A DNA stretch of 12,482 nucleotides from Pelomonas sp036404855 (GTDB lineage Bacteria; Pseudomonadota; Gammaproteobacteria; Burkholderiales; Burkholderiaceae_C). Each line of letters begins with the position of its first letter. Positions within the stretch are counted from its first letter, which is position 1. The position numbers and the translations under genes were made by a program. Of this stretch, positions 1 through 5,672 are shown piece by piece. The notes beneath the pieces are model-generated. The model was not told where the DNA came from. It saw nothing but the letters and a program-made list of their open reading frames with translations, and ran no database searches. Where the stretch lies: assembly GCF_036404855.1 (NCBI RefSeq), contig NZ_DASWYS010000359.1, forward strand, positions 1-12,482. The letters run 5' to 3'.

Positions 1-288
1 CAGCAGGTCGAAGGGCTGGCCATGCTCGGCGCAGAAGCGCACCTGCATCACCGGCTGGGCCGCAGCAATGACGCGCAGCAGCGTGCCGTCCTCGGCCACC
101 AGCACGTCACCGCCGCGCAGCAGCGTGCCCCGCGGCAGCACAACCCCGACCTCACGACCCGTGGAATCGGTGGCGCAGAAGCGACTCTTGCTGCGGATGT
201 CCCAGTCAAGTACGAGCGTGGGTGCGCGTTTGACGAGCACGGTGGCGAGGCCGGCGCCGCCGGCAATGCGTTTGGTGACGTGAATCAT
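1..288 (-). CDS. ureE: Urease accessory protein UreE, N-terminal part (runs off the left edge)
   Basis: UreE is the cytoplasmic nickel-binding chaperone that hands nickel to the UreDFG complex for urease activation. The visible 96 residues start at an ATG (complement of 286-288) and stay open to base 1, so the 3' end is missing. The N-terminal UreE domain is recognisable from the stretch LVLDWDIRSKSRF followed by LPRGTLLRGGDVL and VAEDGTLLRV. The beginning of the C-terminal metal-binding domain follows, with AEHGQPFDLL. The metal-binding GNRH region and His-rich tail would lie beyond the edge. No clear Shine-Dalgarno sequence precedes the ATG. The gene points away from the toxin-antitoxin unit, and no ureC lies upstream of it within this window, so ureE is the first urease gene of its strand here. 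Other ure genes to the left are expected but not seen. Confidence 0.93.
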   Translation of the reverse strand, partial: MIHVTKRIAGGAGLATVLVKRAPTLVLDWDIRSKSRFCATDSTGREVGVVLPRGTLLRGGDVLVAEDGTLLRVIAAAQPVMQVRFCAEHGQPFDLL

Positions 289-347
289 GGAGCGAAGTAT
301 CCGGCCAGGAATTGAGGAGACATGGCGCCCCCGCTAGTATTGCCAAC

Positions 348-355
348 GTTATAAC
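348..355 (+). promoter_or_regulatory. Candidate -10 box inside an 8-bp palindrome upstream of the antitoxin
   Basis: GTTATAAC is a perfect 8-bp palindrome, and its core TATAAC matches the -10 consensus at five of six positions. It lies about 14 bases before the GTG start of the antitoxin, so the transcript would have a very short leader. No convincing -35 hexamer is seen at the usual distance. AbrB-type antitoxins commonly bind palindromes over their own promoter, so this could be the autoregulatory operator. That role is inference. Confidence 0.35.
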
Positions 356-369
356 CCTCGAGATCCGCG

Positions 370-594
370 GTGAGCACGCTCAAACTGACCCAGATCGGCA
401 ACTCGGTGGGGTTGATCCTGCCCAAGGAGGTGCTGGCGCGGCTGAAGGTGGAGAAGGGTGATGTGCTCTACCCTTGCGAGGCCGTGTACGGCGTGCTGCT
501 GAGTCCCTGCAGCGCGGAGTTCGAAGCGCAGATGCGCGCCGCCCACGACCTCCCGAAGCAGCGTCGCGCCGTGTTGCGCGAGCTGGCCCGATGA
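370..594 (+). CDS. AbrB/MazE-type antitoxin of a Doc-like toxin-antitoxin module
   Basis: A 74-residue protein with a GTG start. Residues 2-45 form a swapped-hairpin AbrB/SpoVT DNA-binding domain. The signature LKLTQIGNSVGLILPKEVL is followed by KVEKGDVLY and the short strand GVLLSP. The C-terminal third, ending QRRAVLRELAR, is the charged helix that in this family binds and neutralises the partner toxin. The arrangement matches the putative addiction-module antidote family that pairs with Doc-type toxins. Its last codons overlap the toxin start in an ATGA junction, so the two are translationally coupled. Length and motifs look complete and intact, unlike the toxin. Ribosome binding is unremarkable: only weak purine content precedes the GTG. 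It probably represses its own promoter, from family behaviour rather than from anything tested here. Confidence 0.88.
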   Translation: MSTLKLTQIGNSVGLILPKEVLARLKVEKGDVLYPCEAVYGVLLSPCSAEFEAQMRAAHDLPKQRRAVLRELAR

Positions 595-950
595 CGCCCC
601 CGCCTCCGCCTCCACCACCGCGCCCGTGGCGCTGGCTGAACGCCGACGCGCTGCAGGCCGTCCACCTCGAGCAACCGGCCGAACACGGCGGCAGCGCGGG
701 CACGCGCGACAAAGGTCTGCTCGACGCCGACTTCGCCCGTCCACAGCACCTGGCGCGGAACGGGGAGACTGATGCCCTCGAACTCGCCGCGTGCGCATTC
801 GGCATCGCCAGGGACCACCCTTTCATCGACGGCAACAAGCGCTCGGCCGACGACGCCAGCGCCACGCTCACCATGTTCTCCGTCGCCGCTGGCGACATCG
901 ACGAACCTTCGCTCGCGCAATGGCTGCGCGGGCACTCTGCCCCCCACTGA
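591..950 (+). CDS. Doc/Fic-type death-on-curing toxin with an apparent internal deletion
   Basis: A 119-residue Doc-family protein; Doc toxins modify EF-Tu by phosphorylation through a Fic fold. The start is the ATG at 591, overlapping the antitoxin stop. Earlier in-frame starts would run deep inside the antitoxin gene. After a run of eight prolines (residues 3-10), typical Doc sequence begins: WRWLNADALQAVH, EHGG, RDKGLLD and ARPQHL. The Fic motif HPFIDGNKR is present at residues 76-84. In the family the motif is followed by a hydrophobic helix and an LNG turn of about 17 residues before the segment that leads to the VLTM helix. Here NKRSA jumps straight to DDASATLTMF at residues 85-95, with the reading frame kept. 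The tail GDIDEPSLAQWLRGH is normal. The missing helix is part of the Fic core, so the toxin is probably inactive. The deletion is judged from remembered family sequences, not an alignment. Confidence 0.85.
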   Translation: MTPPPPPPPPRPWRWLNADALQAVHLEQPAEHGGSAGTRDKGLLDADFARPQHLARNGETDALELAACAFGIARDHPFIDGNKRSADDASATLTMFSVAAGDIDEPSLAQWLRGHSAPH

Positions 951-952
951 CC

Positions 953-1765
953 ATGCAACTCGAAACCCTCACACTCTCCATCCAGGATCACATCGCCACC
1001 GTGCGCCTCAACCGGCCGGACAAGGCCAATGCGATGAATGCGACGATGTGGCAGGACATCCGCCATGCCTTCGACTGGGTGGATGCTCAGAAAGAGGTCC
1101 GCGTGGCCGTGCTGGAAGGCGAAGGCCGGCACTTCACCGCCGGCATCGACCTCTCGATGATGATGGGTCTGGCCCCGCAGATCCAGGACCCCTGCGACGG
1201 CCGCACGCGCGAGAGCCTGCGCCGCGTCATCCTGGACATGCAGGACACGCTCACCAGCCTGGAACGCTGCCGCAAGCCCGTCCTCGCTGCCATCCACGGT
1301 GCTTGCGTGGGAGGCGGCATCGACCTGATCTGCTGCGCCGATATGCGCTACTGCAGCGCCGACGCCTACTTCTCCATCAAGGAAATCGACATCGGCATGG
1401 TGGCCGACGTGGGCACCCTGCAGCGCCTGCCCAAGATCGTCGGCTCGCAAGGCCTGGTGCGGGAGCTGGCTTACACCGGCCGGACCGTGGACGCCACCGA
1501 GGCGCAGGCCCTGGGCCTCGTCAACCGCGTGTTCGGCGACCGCGAGGCGCTGCAGGCCGGGGTGCGCGAGATTGCAGCGGCGATCGCCTCCAAATCGCCG
1601 CTGTCCATCCGCGGCACCAAGGAGCAGCTGAACTACGCGCGCGATCATTCCGTGGCCGACGGCCTCAACTACATCGCCACCTGGAACTCGGCGATGCTGA
1701 TGAGCGAAGACCTCACCCAAGCCATGATGGCCGGCAAGGGCACGGCACCGAAGTTCCGCGACTGA
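953..1765 (+). CDS. Crotonase-family dienoyl-CoA isomerase (ECH1-like)
   Basis: A 270-residue crotonase-fold enzyme, probably delta(3,5)-delta(2,4)-dienoyl-CoA isomerase, an auxiliary enzyme of beta-oxidation for unsaturated acyl-CoAs. The start ATG at 953 lies 2 bases after the toxin stop. An in-frame ATG at 791 would overlap the toxin and add a non-crotonase extension. Crotonase landmarks are HFTAGIDLS (residues 60-68, first oxyanion-hole region) and HGACVGGGIDL (115-125, second). The acidic residues D124, E144 (in SIKEIDIG) and D152 (in ADVGTLQRLPK) correspond to the three acidic residues that define rat ECH1. Ordinary enoyl-CoA hydratases carry a glutamate pair instead. The GGGIDL...RYC...ADVGTLQRLPK pattern is very close to ECH1. 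It may be cotranscribed with the toxin-antitoxin pair, but no other beta-oxidation gene is present, so its pathway partner is unknown. Confidence 0.9.
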   Translation: MQLETLTLSIQDHIATVRLNRPDKANAMNATMWQDIRHAFDWVDAQKEVRVAVLEGEGRHFTAGIDLSMMMGLAPQIQDPCDGRTRESLRRVILDMQDTLTSLERCRKPVLAAIHGACVGGGIDLICCADMRYCSADAYFSIKEIDIGMVADVGTLQRLPKIVGSQGLVRELAYTGRTVDATEAQALGLVNRVFGDREALQAGVREIAAAIASKSPLSIRGTKEQLNYARDHSVADGLNYIATWNSAMLMSEDLTQAMMAGKGTAPKFRD

Positions 1766-1771
1766 AGGCGC

Positions 1772-1788
1772 AGCGGCATCGCGCCGCT
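1772..1788 (+). terminator. Small GC hairpin after the isomerase gene, possible terminator
   Basis: AGCGGC, five loop bases and GCCGCT form a perfect 6-bp stem starting 6 bases after the isomerase stop. No T run follows, only CGGTTAAACTG, so it is not a textbook intrinsic terminator. It sits between the isomerase and the riboswitch and would separate the two transcripts. The TTAAAC just downstream could instead be a weak -10 for the riboswitch transcript. Confidence 0.25.
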
Positions 1789-1805
1789 CGGTTAAACTGC
1801 TGCCT

Positions 1806-1912
1806 CGTCATTGGGGAGTAGCCGCCCTGCGCAATGCAGGGGCTCGCGTCAACACACTTGGTCTCACGGCCATGGCGCGTGCAGCTTCAACGCCTGGCAA
1901 GACCTTTGACCT
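1806..1912 (+). promoter_or_regulatory. yybP-ykoY manganese riboswitch
   Basis: The aptamer is recognised from its conserved blocks in order. These are GGGGAGTAGC at 1813-1822, a hairpin CCCTGC/GCAGGG at 1825-1841, CGTCAACACACTTGG at 1847-1861, a GG/CC leg around GGTCTCACGGCC, and CTGGCAAGACCTTTG at 1894-1908. GTCA at 1807-1810 can pair with TGAC at 1907-1910 to close the outer P1 helix. Known yybP-ykoY aptamers bind Mn2+ between the two docked legs and turn on manganese efflux genes. The gene 70 bases downstream is a GDT1/UPF0016 manganese exporter, a classic target, which supports the call independently. Boundaries are approximate by a few bases. Confidence 0.94.
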
Positions 1913-1918
1913 CGCAGC

Positions 1919-1968
1919 CTCCGGATTGGGCCGGGGATGCTGTGCGGTCATTGGTTTTTCACCGGCCC
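1919..1968 (+). promoter_or_regulatory. Putative expression platform of the manganese riboswitch
   Basis: Two mutually exclusive hairpins can form between the aptamer and the exporter start, because both use GGGCCGG at 1928-1934. The first is a short local stem (about 1919-1924 with 1931-1936). The second is a longer one pairing GGGCCGG with CCGGCCC at 1962-1968, with a 27-base loop that contains a run of five Ts. The second helix ends 13 bases before the ATG, where no clear Shine-Dalgarno sequence is visible. Competition between these folds is a plausible switch. Which fold goes with bound Mn2+ cannot be told from sequence alone. Confidence 0.35.
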
Positions 1969-1981
1969 GTTGGACTCTCGC

Positions 1982-2554
1982 ATGGAAGCCTTCCTCGTCT
2001 CTACTGGTGTCGTCGCCCTTGGTGAAATGGGCGACAAGACCCAGTTGCTGGCCATCGTGCTCGCGGCCGCCTTCCGCAGGCCCTGGCCCATCATTGCCGG
2101 TATCTTCGTCGCCACGCTGGTGAACCATGCCGCTGCCGGCGCCGTCGGAGGCTGGGTGGCCCAGGCGATGGGTCCCGACGTGCTGCGCTGGGTCATCGGC
2201 CTGTCCTTCCTCGCCATGGCCGGCTGGATGCTCATCCCCGACAAGCTCGACGAGGACGACTCCCGCCTGTCACAACGCTTTGGCGTCTTCGGCACCACCG
2301 TTGTGGCCTTCTTCCTTGCCGAGATGGGTGACAAGACGCAGATCGCCACGGTGGCCTTGGCTGCACGCTACGCAGACCTGGTGCAGGTCGTGTTGGGCAC
2401 CACGCTGGGCATGATGCTCGCCAACGTTCCGGCGGTCTTCCTCGGCGACCGCATCGCCAAGCGGGTGTCGATGCGTCTGGTGCACGGCGTGGCAGCAGCG
2501 ATCTTCGCGGTGCTCGGCGTGTTGACGCTGTTCAACGTCGGCAAGCTGCTCTGA
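1982..2554 (+). CDS. GDT1/UPF0016 family manganese exporter
   Basis: A 190-residue inner-membrane protein of the GDT1/TMEM165 (UPF0016) family, whose bacterial members such as MneA export Mn2+. The family signature E-x-G-D-K-T appears twice, EMGDKT at residues 15-20 and again at 114-119. This is the expected inverted repeat of two three-helix halves. About six hydrophobic helices are visible, with a charged loop around residues 87-99 (DKLDEDDSRLSQR) joining the halves. The ATG at 1982 is preferred over the in-frame ATG at 1937: it gives the usual short N-terminus with the first motif near residue 15, while the upstream extension is not membrane-like and falls in the riboswitch platform. No good Shine-Dalgarno sequence is seen, consistent with translation being controlled by leader folding. 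Expression should rise with manganese through the upstream aptamer. Confidence 0.94.
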   Translation: MEAFLVSTGVVALGEMGDKTQLLAIVLAAAFRRPWPIIAGIFVATLVNHAAAGAVGGWVAQAMGPDVLRWVIGLSFLAMAGWMLIPDKLDEDDSRLSQRFGVFGTTVVAFFLAEMGDKTQIATVALAARYADLVQVVLGTTLGMMLANVPAVFLGDRIAKRVSMRLVHGVAAAIFAVLGVLTLFNVGKLL

Positions 2555-2586
2555 GGCCTTGAGTCGCGGCGCCTTAGCATCCGCCC

Positions 2587-3213
2587 ATGCTGACCGCGCC
2601 CCAGATCTTCGCCTTCCTCGCCGCAGCCCTGGTGTTGACCGCCACGCCCGGGCCGGACAACCTGATGGTGCTGAGCATGGGCATTTCGCGCGGCCGGCGC
2701 GCGGGCATGGCCTTTGGGTTCGGCTGCGCGTTGGGCTGCCTCAGCCACACGCTGCTGGCCGTGGTGGGCGTCAGTGCGCTGGTGGCGGCGTCGCCCCTGG
2801 CCTTCGGGCTGCTCAAGGGCCTGGGCGGCGCCTACCTCGTCTGGATGGGGGTGCAGGCCTGGCGGCATGCGGGCCGGGCTTCGGTGAGCGGCTCGGTGGG
2901 CGGCGACGCCTCGCTGCGGCAGCTGTTCGTGAAGGGTCTGATCGCCAACGCCATCAATCCCAAGGTGGTGCTGTTCTTCCTGGCCTTCCTGCCGCAGTTC
3001 GTCGTCGCGGCACAAGGCTCGGTGGCCGCGCAGCTGGGGCTGCTGGGCCTGCTGTTCACGGCGCAGGCGGCACTGCTGTTCGGGCTGCTGGGATGGTTCT
3101 CCGGCAGCGTCGGCGCCTGGCTGAACCGCCGGCCCGCCGTCGGCCCCTGGCTGGACAGGCTGGCCGGCACGGTGTTCATCGGGCTGGGCCTGCGCCTGAT
3201 CGTCTCGCGATGA
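2587..3213 (+). CDS. LysE/RhtB family amino-acid or metabolite exporter
   Basis: A 208-residue integral membrane protein of the LysE/RhtB translocator family, whose members export amino acids or related small metabolites through the inner membrane. The family signature TPGPDNL is at residues 20-26 after the first helix, followed by the basic loop SRGRRAG. The conserved segment KGLIANAINPKVVLFFLAFLPQF closes the central part. About six hydrophobic segments are visible, as usual, and the length is normal. The ATG at 2587 starts 32 bases after the manganese exporter, with no obvious Shine-Dalgarno site. TAGCAT at 2575-2580 could be a -10 box giving an almost leaderless transcript, but no matching -35 was found. 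Substrate cannot be told from sequence. A shared operon with the manganese exporter is possible. Confidence 0.92.
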   Translation: MLTAPQIFAFLAAALVLTATPGPDNLMVLSMGISRGRRAGMAFGFGCALGCLSHTLLAVVGVSALVAASPLAFGLLKGLGGAYLVWMGVQAWRHAGRASVSGSVGGDASLRQLFVKGLIANAINPKVVLFFLAFLPQFVVAAQGSVAAQLGLLGLLFTAQAALLFGLLGWFSGSVGAWLNRRPAVGPWLDRLAGTVFIGLGLRLIVSR

Positions 3214-3319
3214 GCTGAATCCGCTCGCCGCCCCGGGCACGCAGGCCGCTGCGGCGCAAACTTCCTACACGGCCCCGCAGTCTTCGCTATCGTTGCGCCC
3301 ACTTCAACAGGGAGAAGCG

Positions 3320-4639
3320 ATGCGACGTCTCGCGTTCACTGCGCTGCTGGGTCTGGCGTTGAGCGCCGCCGCGAGCCATGCGGCGGACTGGCCCACGTTC
3401 ATGGGCGACGCCGCCCGCAGCGGCGCAGCAGCCGGCACCAGCCAGACGCCCCGCGCCTTCCAACTGGCCTGGGAGTACGAACTGCACGCGCCTGTAACAG
3501 CCTCCCCCGTGGCTGCCGGCGGACTGCTGTACGTTGGAGCCGAGGATGGCAACCTCCATGCCATCGACCTCACCTCGCGCCGGTTGCGCTGGCTCTTCCA
3601 CGCTGACGCCGGCATCGCCTCGACGCCCGCGGTGGCCGATGGTCTCATCTACTTCCTGTCCCGCGACGGCCAGCTGCATGCCCTGGACGCCGCCAGCGGT
3701 GCGCCGCGCTGGAGCTTCCGGACCGGCGGTGAAGCCCGCTTTGCGGCCCACGGCATGTTCGGCCTACCACGCGACGGGCACAAGCGCACCGACCCTTGGG
3801 ACTTCTTTCTGTCCTCGCCGCTGGTGGTCGACGGCAAGGTCGTGTTCGGCAGCAGCGACGAGCATGTCTACGCTCTGGACGCCAAGACGGGCGCCATGGC
3901 CTGGGCCTACAAGACCGGTGGCATGGTGCACGCCGCGCCCGTCCAGGCTGGCTCGCGCGTCATCGTCGGCGCCTGGGACAGCGCGCTCTATGCCCTGGAT
4001 CTCGCGACCGGTGCCCTGGCCTGGCGCTACCAAACGGGCGCCGACCACAAGGACAGCATCATGCTGGGCATCCAGGCCGCGGCCAGCGTGGACGGCGACA
4101 CGGTGTATGCCGGCTCGCGGGACGGCTTCTTCTATGCGCTCGACGTGGCCACAGGCCAAATGCGCTGGCGCCACGATGCGAAAGGCTCCTGGGTCCCCGG
4201 CACCGCGGCGATCAGTGCCGGCCATGTCTTCGTGCCCACCTCCGACGGCGGCGTGCTGGCCGTGCTCGACAAGCGCAGTGGCCGCAAGCTCTACGACTTC
4301 CCGACGCGCGTGTGGACGTTCGCGTCCCCCCTCCTCGTCGGCGGCAGCATCATCATCGCGACGATGGACGGACAGGTCCACCAGATCGATGCCGCCAGCG
4401 GCGACCCGCTTTGGCGCTTCATGACGCCCGAGCGCCTGGCCAACGCGCGCGGCCTGATCGATGCGCAAGGGAAGTTCGACCACGCGCGCCTGTACGGCTC
4501 GCGGCCCGACGAGATGGTGTCGGCGATCGAGCACGTCAAGCGCCTGGGCGCCTTCATCGCATCGCCGGTGTGGATTCAGAATGAACTGGTCATCGTGAAC
4601 GCGCTGGGCAAGGTGAGCGCGTTCAAACCCGCACGCTAG
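3320..4639 (+). CDS. Periplasmic PQQ-repeat beta-propeller protein
   Basis: A 439-residue exported protein. Residues 1-21 form a Sec signal peptide (MRR, hydrophobic core, cleavage near SHA-AD). The mature start DWPTFMGDAARSG is typical of PQQ-repeat proteins. Eight propeller repeats follow, with the pattern vYvGs.DG.lyALDa.tG...W.y, for example around residues 70-94, 110-134, 173-198 and 214-238, and a last partial blade at the C-terminus. This fold is used by BamB and by quinoprotein dehydrogenases. No lipobox is present, so it is not a standard BamB lipoprotein, and dehydrogenase catalytic features are not evident. Cofactor binding is therefore unproven. The ATG at 3320 has a good GGGAGA ribosome site 5 bases upstream, which favours it over the in-frame TTG at 3293. 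Its stop interlocks with that of the convergent esterase. Confidence 0.9.
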   Translation: MRRLAFTALLGLALSAAASHAADWPTFMGDAARSGAAAGTSQTPRAFQLAWEYELHAPVTASPVAAGGLLYVGAEDGNLHAIDLTSRRLRWLFHADAGIASTPAVADGLIYFLSRDGQLHALDAASGAPRWSFRTGGEARFAAHGMFGLPRDGHKRTDPWDFFLSSPLVVDGKVVFGSSDEHVYALDAKTGAMAWAYKTGGMVHAAPVQAGSRVIVGAWDSALYALDLATGALAWRYQTGADHKDSIMLGIQAAASVDGDTVYAGSRDGFFYALDVATGQMRWRHDAKGSWVPGTAAISAGHVFVPTSDGGVLAVLDKRSGRKLYDFPTRVWTFASPLLVGGSIIIATMDGQVHQIDAASGDPLWRFMTPERLANARGLIDAQGKFDHARLYGSRPDEMVSAIEHVKRLGAFIASPVWIQNELVIVNALGKVSAFKPAR

Positions 4640-5451
4640 TCGATCAAGTCGATGGCCCAGTCGAACGACGGGTCGCCCACGTCGTTGTGGGCGACGTTGA
4701 AGTCCTTGCGATCGATGATCAGCCCCTCATAGGCCCGGCCTCTGTAGCGGGCCTCGTAGAGGATCACGTCGCGCACATTGCCCGGCGCGTTGGCACTGCT
4801 CAGGATGAGGCGCACGGGCAGACGGCGGCTGGCCGAGAAGCGGGCCTCCTCATCCTGGATGTTCCTGGCCGTCATGGCCCAGAAGGATCCATCGAATAGC
4901 AGGTAGTTCGTGAAGAACGGTGCCTTCACGTCCTCGGTGCTCAGCATCAGCGCGCCCAGCAGCCCGCCATAGGAGGTGCCACTGAAGCTGCGCACGCCGG
5001 TCGTGCGGTAGGCGGATTCGATCAGCGGCACCAGCTCCTCCCGCAGGAAACGGCCGTAGGCGGGCGCGCCATTCACCGTGTAGTCGACGGCCCGACGGTC
5101 CGGCCCGCCCTGCTCGATGTTCACGAGGATCATGGGCTTGCGGCGCTTGTCCAGCAACTGCGAGAAGGCCGGGAAGGTCCACTGCCCGTCGGTCGCGTAG
5201 ATCACGGGGTAGCGCTTGTCGGAGGTCGCATAGCCCTCCGGCAGGTAGACGTGATACGGATAGGTGATGCCGGTGATCCGGGACGCGATGGACTTGTCGC
5301 GCTCCACCGTGCCCGCATACACATAGGCAGGACCGGGCGCCGAAGCCGGTGTCTGCGTCACCCAAGGCGTCCCATCGCTCGAGCTCCCGCCACCGCCACA
5401 GGCGGACAGCAGGCAAGCAAGGCTCAGCAGCAGGCTCAGGCGTCTGGACAT
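4636..5451 (-). CDS. Lipoprotein alpha/beta-hydrolase, putative esterase
   Basis: A 271-residue exported hydrolase of the esterase D/enterochelin-esterase-like type. The chosen start (complement of 5449-5451) has GAGGGA 5-10 bases upstream. It gives a lipoprotein signal peptide MSRRLSLLLSLACLLSAC with the lipid-bearing cysteine at residue 18, followed by a Gly/Ser linker. Upstream in-frame ATGs extend into non-coding-like sequence. The hydrolase part shows YPVIYATDGQWTF (residues 81-93), the nucleophile elbow G-T-S-Y-G with Ser160, and FDGSFW at 186-191. A candidate catalytic His255 sits in AHNDVGDPS. The charge-relay acid is not certain. After export it should be anchored to the envelope facing the periplasm or outside. 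Substrate is unknown. It is convergent with the propeller gene and 221 bases downstream of the peptidase on the same strand. Confidence 0.87.
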   Translation of the reverse strand: MSRRLSLLLSLACLLSACGGGGSSSDGTPWVTQTPASAPGPAYVYAGTVERDKSIASRITGITYPYHVYLPEGYATSDKRYPVIYATDGQWTFPAFSQLLDKRRKPMILVNIEQGGPDRRAVDYTVNGAPAYGRFLREELVPLIESAYRTTGVRSFSGTSYGGLLGALMLSTEDVKAPFFTNYLLFDGSFWAMTARNIQDEEARFSASRRLPVRLILSSANAPGNVRDVILYEARYRGRAYEGLIIDRKDFNVAHNDVGDPSFDWAIDLID

Positions 5452-5646
5452 GAGATCCCTCGGGTTCTCGCAGTTGGCCTGCGCAATCCGGAGACTGCTG
5501 GCTGCCCAGGCGGAAAACGCTTGCAGCATACGCATCACGCGGCTCGTCAGCCAGGCTGTCCCGCGTCCGGCGCTTGCGCCTCCCGTGAAGCCTGAATTCG
5601 TCCCGGCGGCGCCCGTCGACGCCTGGACGAAGGGCTGCCTGAGTGA

Positions 5647-5662
5647 GCGCCCCAAGGGGCGC
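5647..5662 (-). terminator. GC-rich hairpin after the oligoendopeptidase gene, possible terminator
   Basis: GCGCCCC, two bases and GGGGCGC form a perfect 7-bp palindromic stem that begins 10 bases after the peptidase stop on the minus strand. The inner pairs would open to form a workable loop. On the minus strand GTGAG before and CTCAC after the stem can pair as well, with a bulge on one side, giving a stronger structure. There is no U tract, so termination efficiency is uncertain. Confidence 0.45.
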
Positions 5663-5672
5663 CCCGGTGGCC

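Noticed and set aside
380..1720. Long minus-strand open frame of 446 codons across the toxin-antitoxin and isomerase genes
   Set aside because: Its product is a low-complexity His/Ala/Gly-rich translation, and the opposite strand carries recognisable families throughout. It is a GC-driven shadow.
2368..3240. Minus-strand 290-codon frame over the LysE-type exporter
   Set aside because: Gln/Ala/Arg-rich low-complexity translation opposite a clear membrane transporter.
3245..3255. GCCGC/GCGGC mini-palindrome after the LysE-type gene
   Set aside because: The arms are only 5 bp with a 1-base centre and no T run; too weak to call a terminator.
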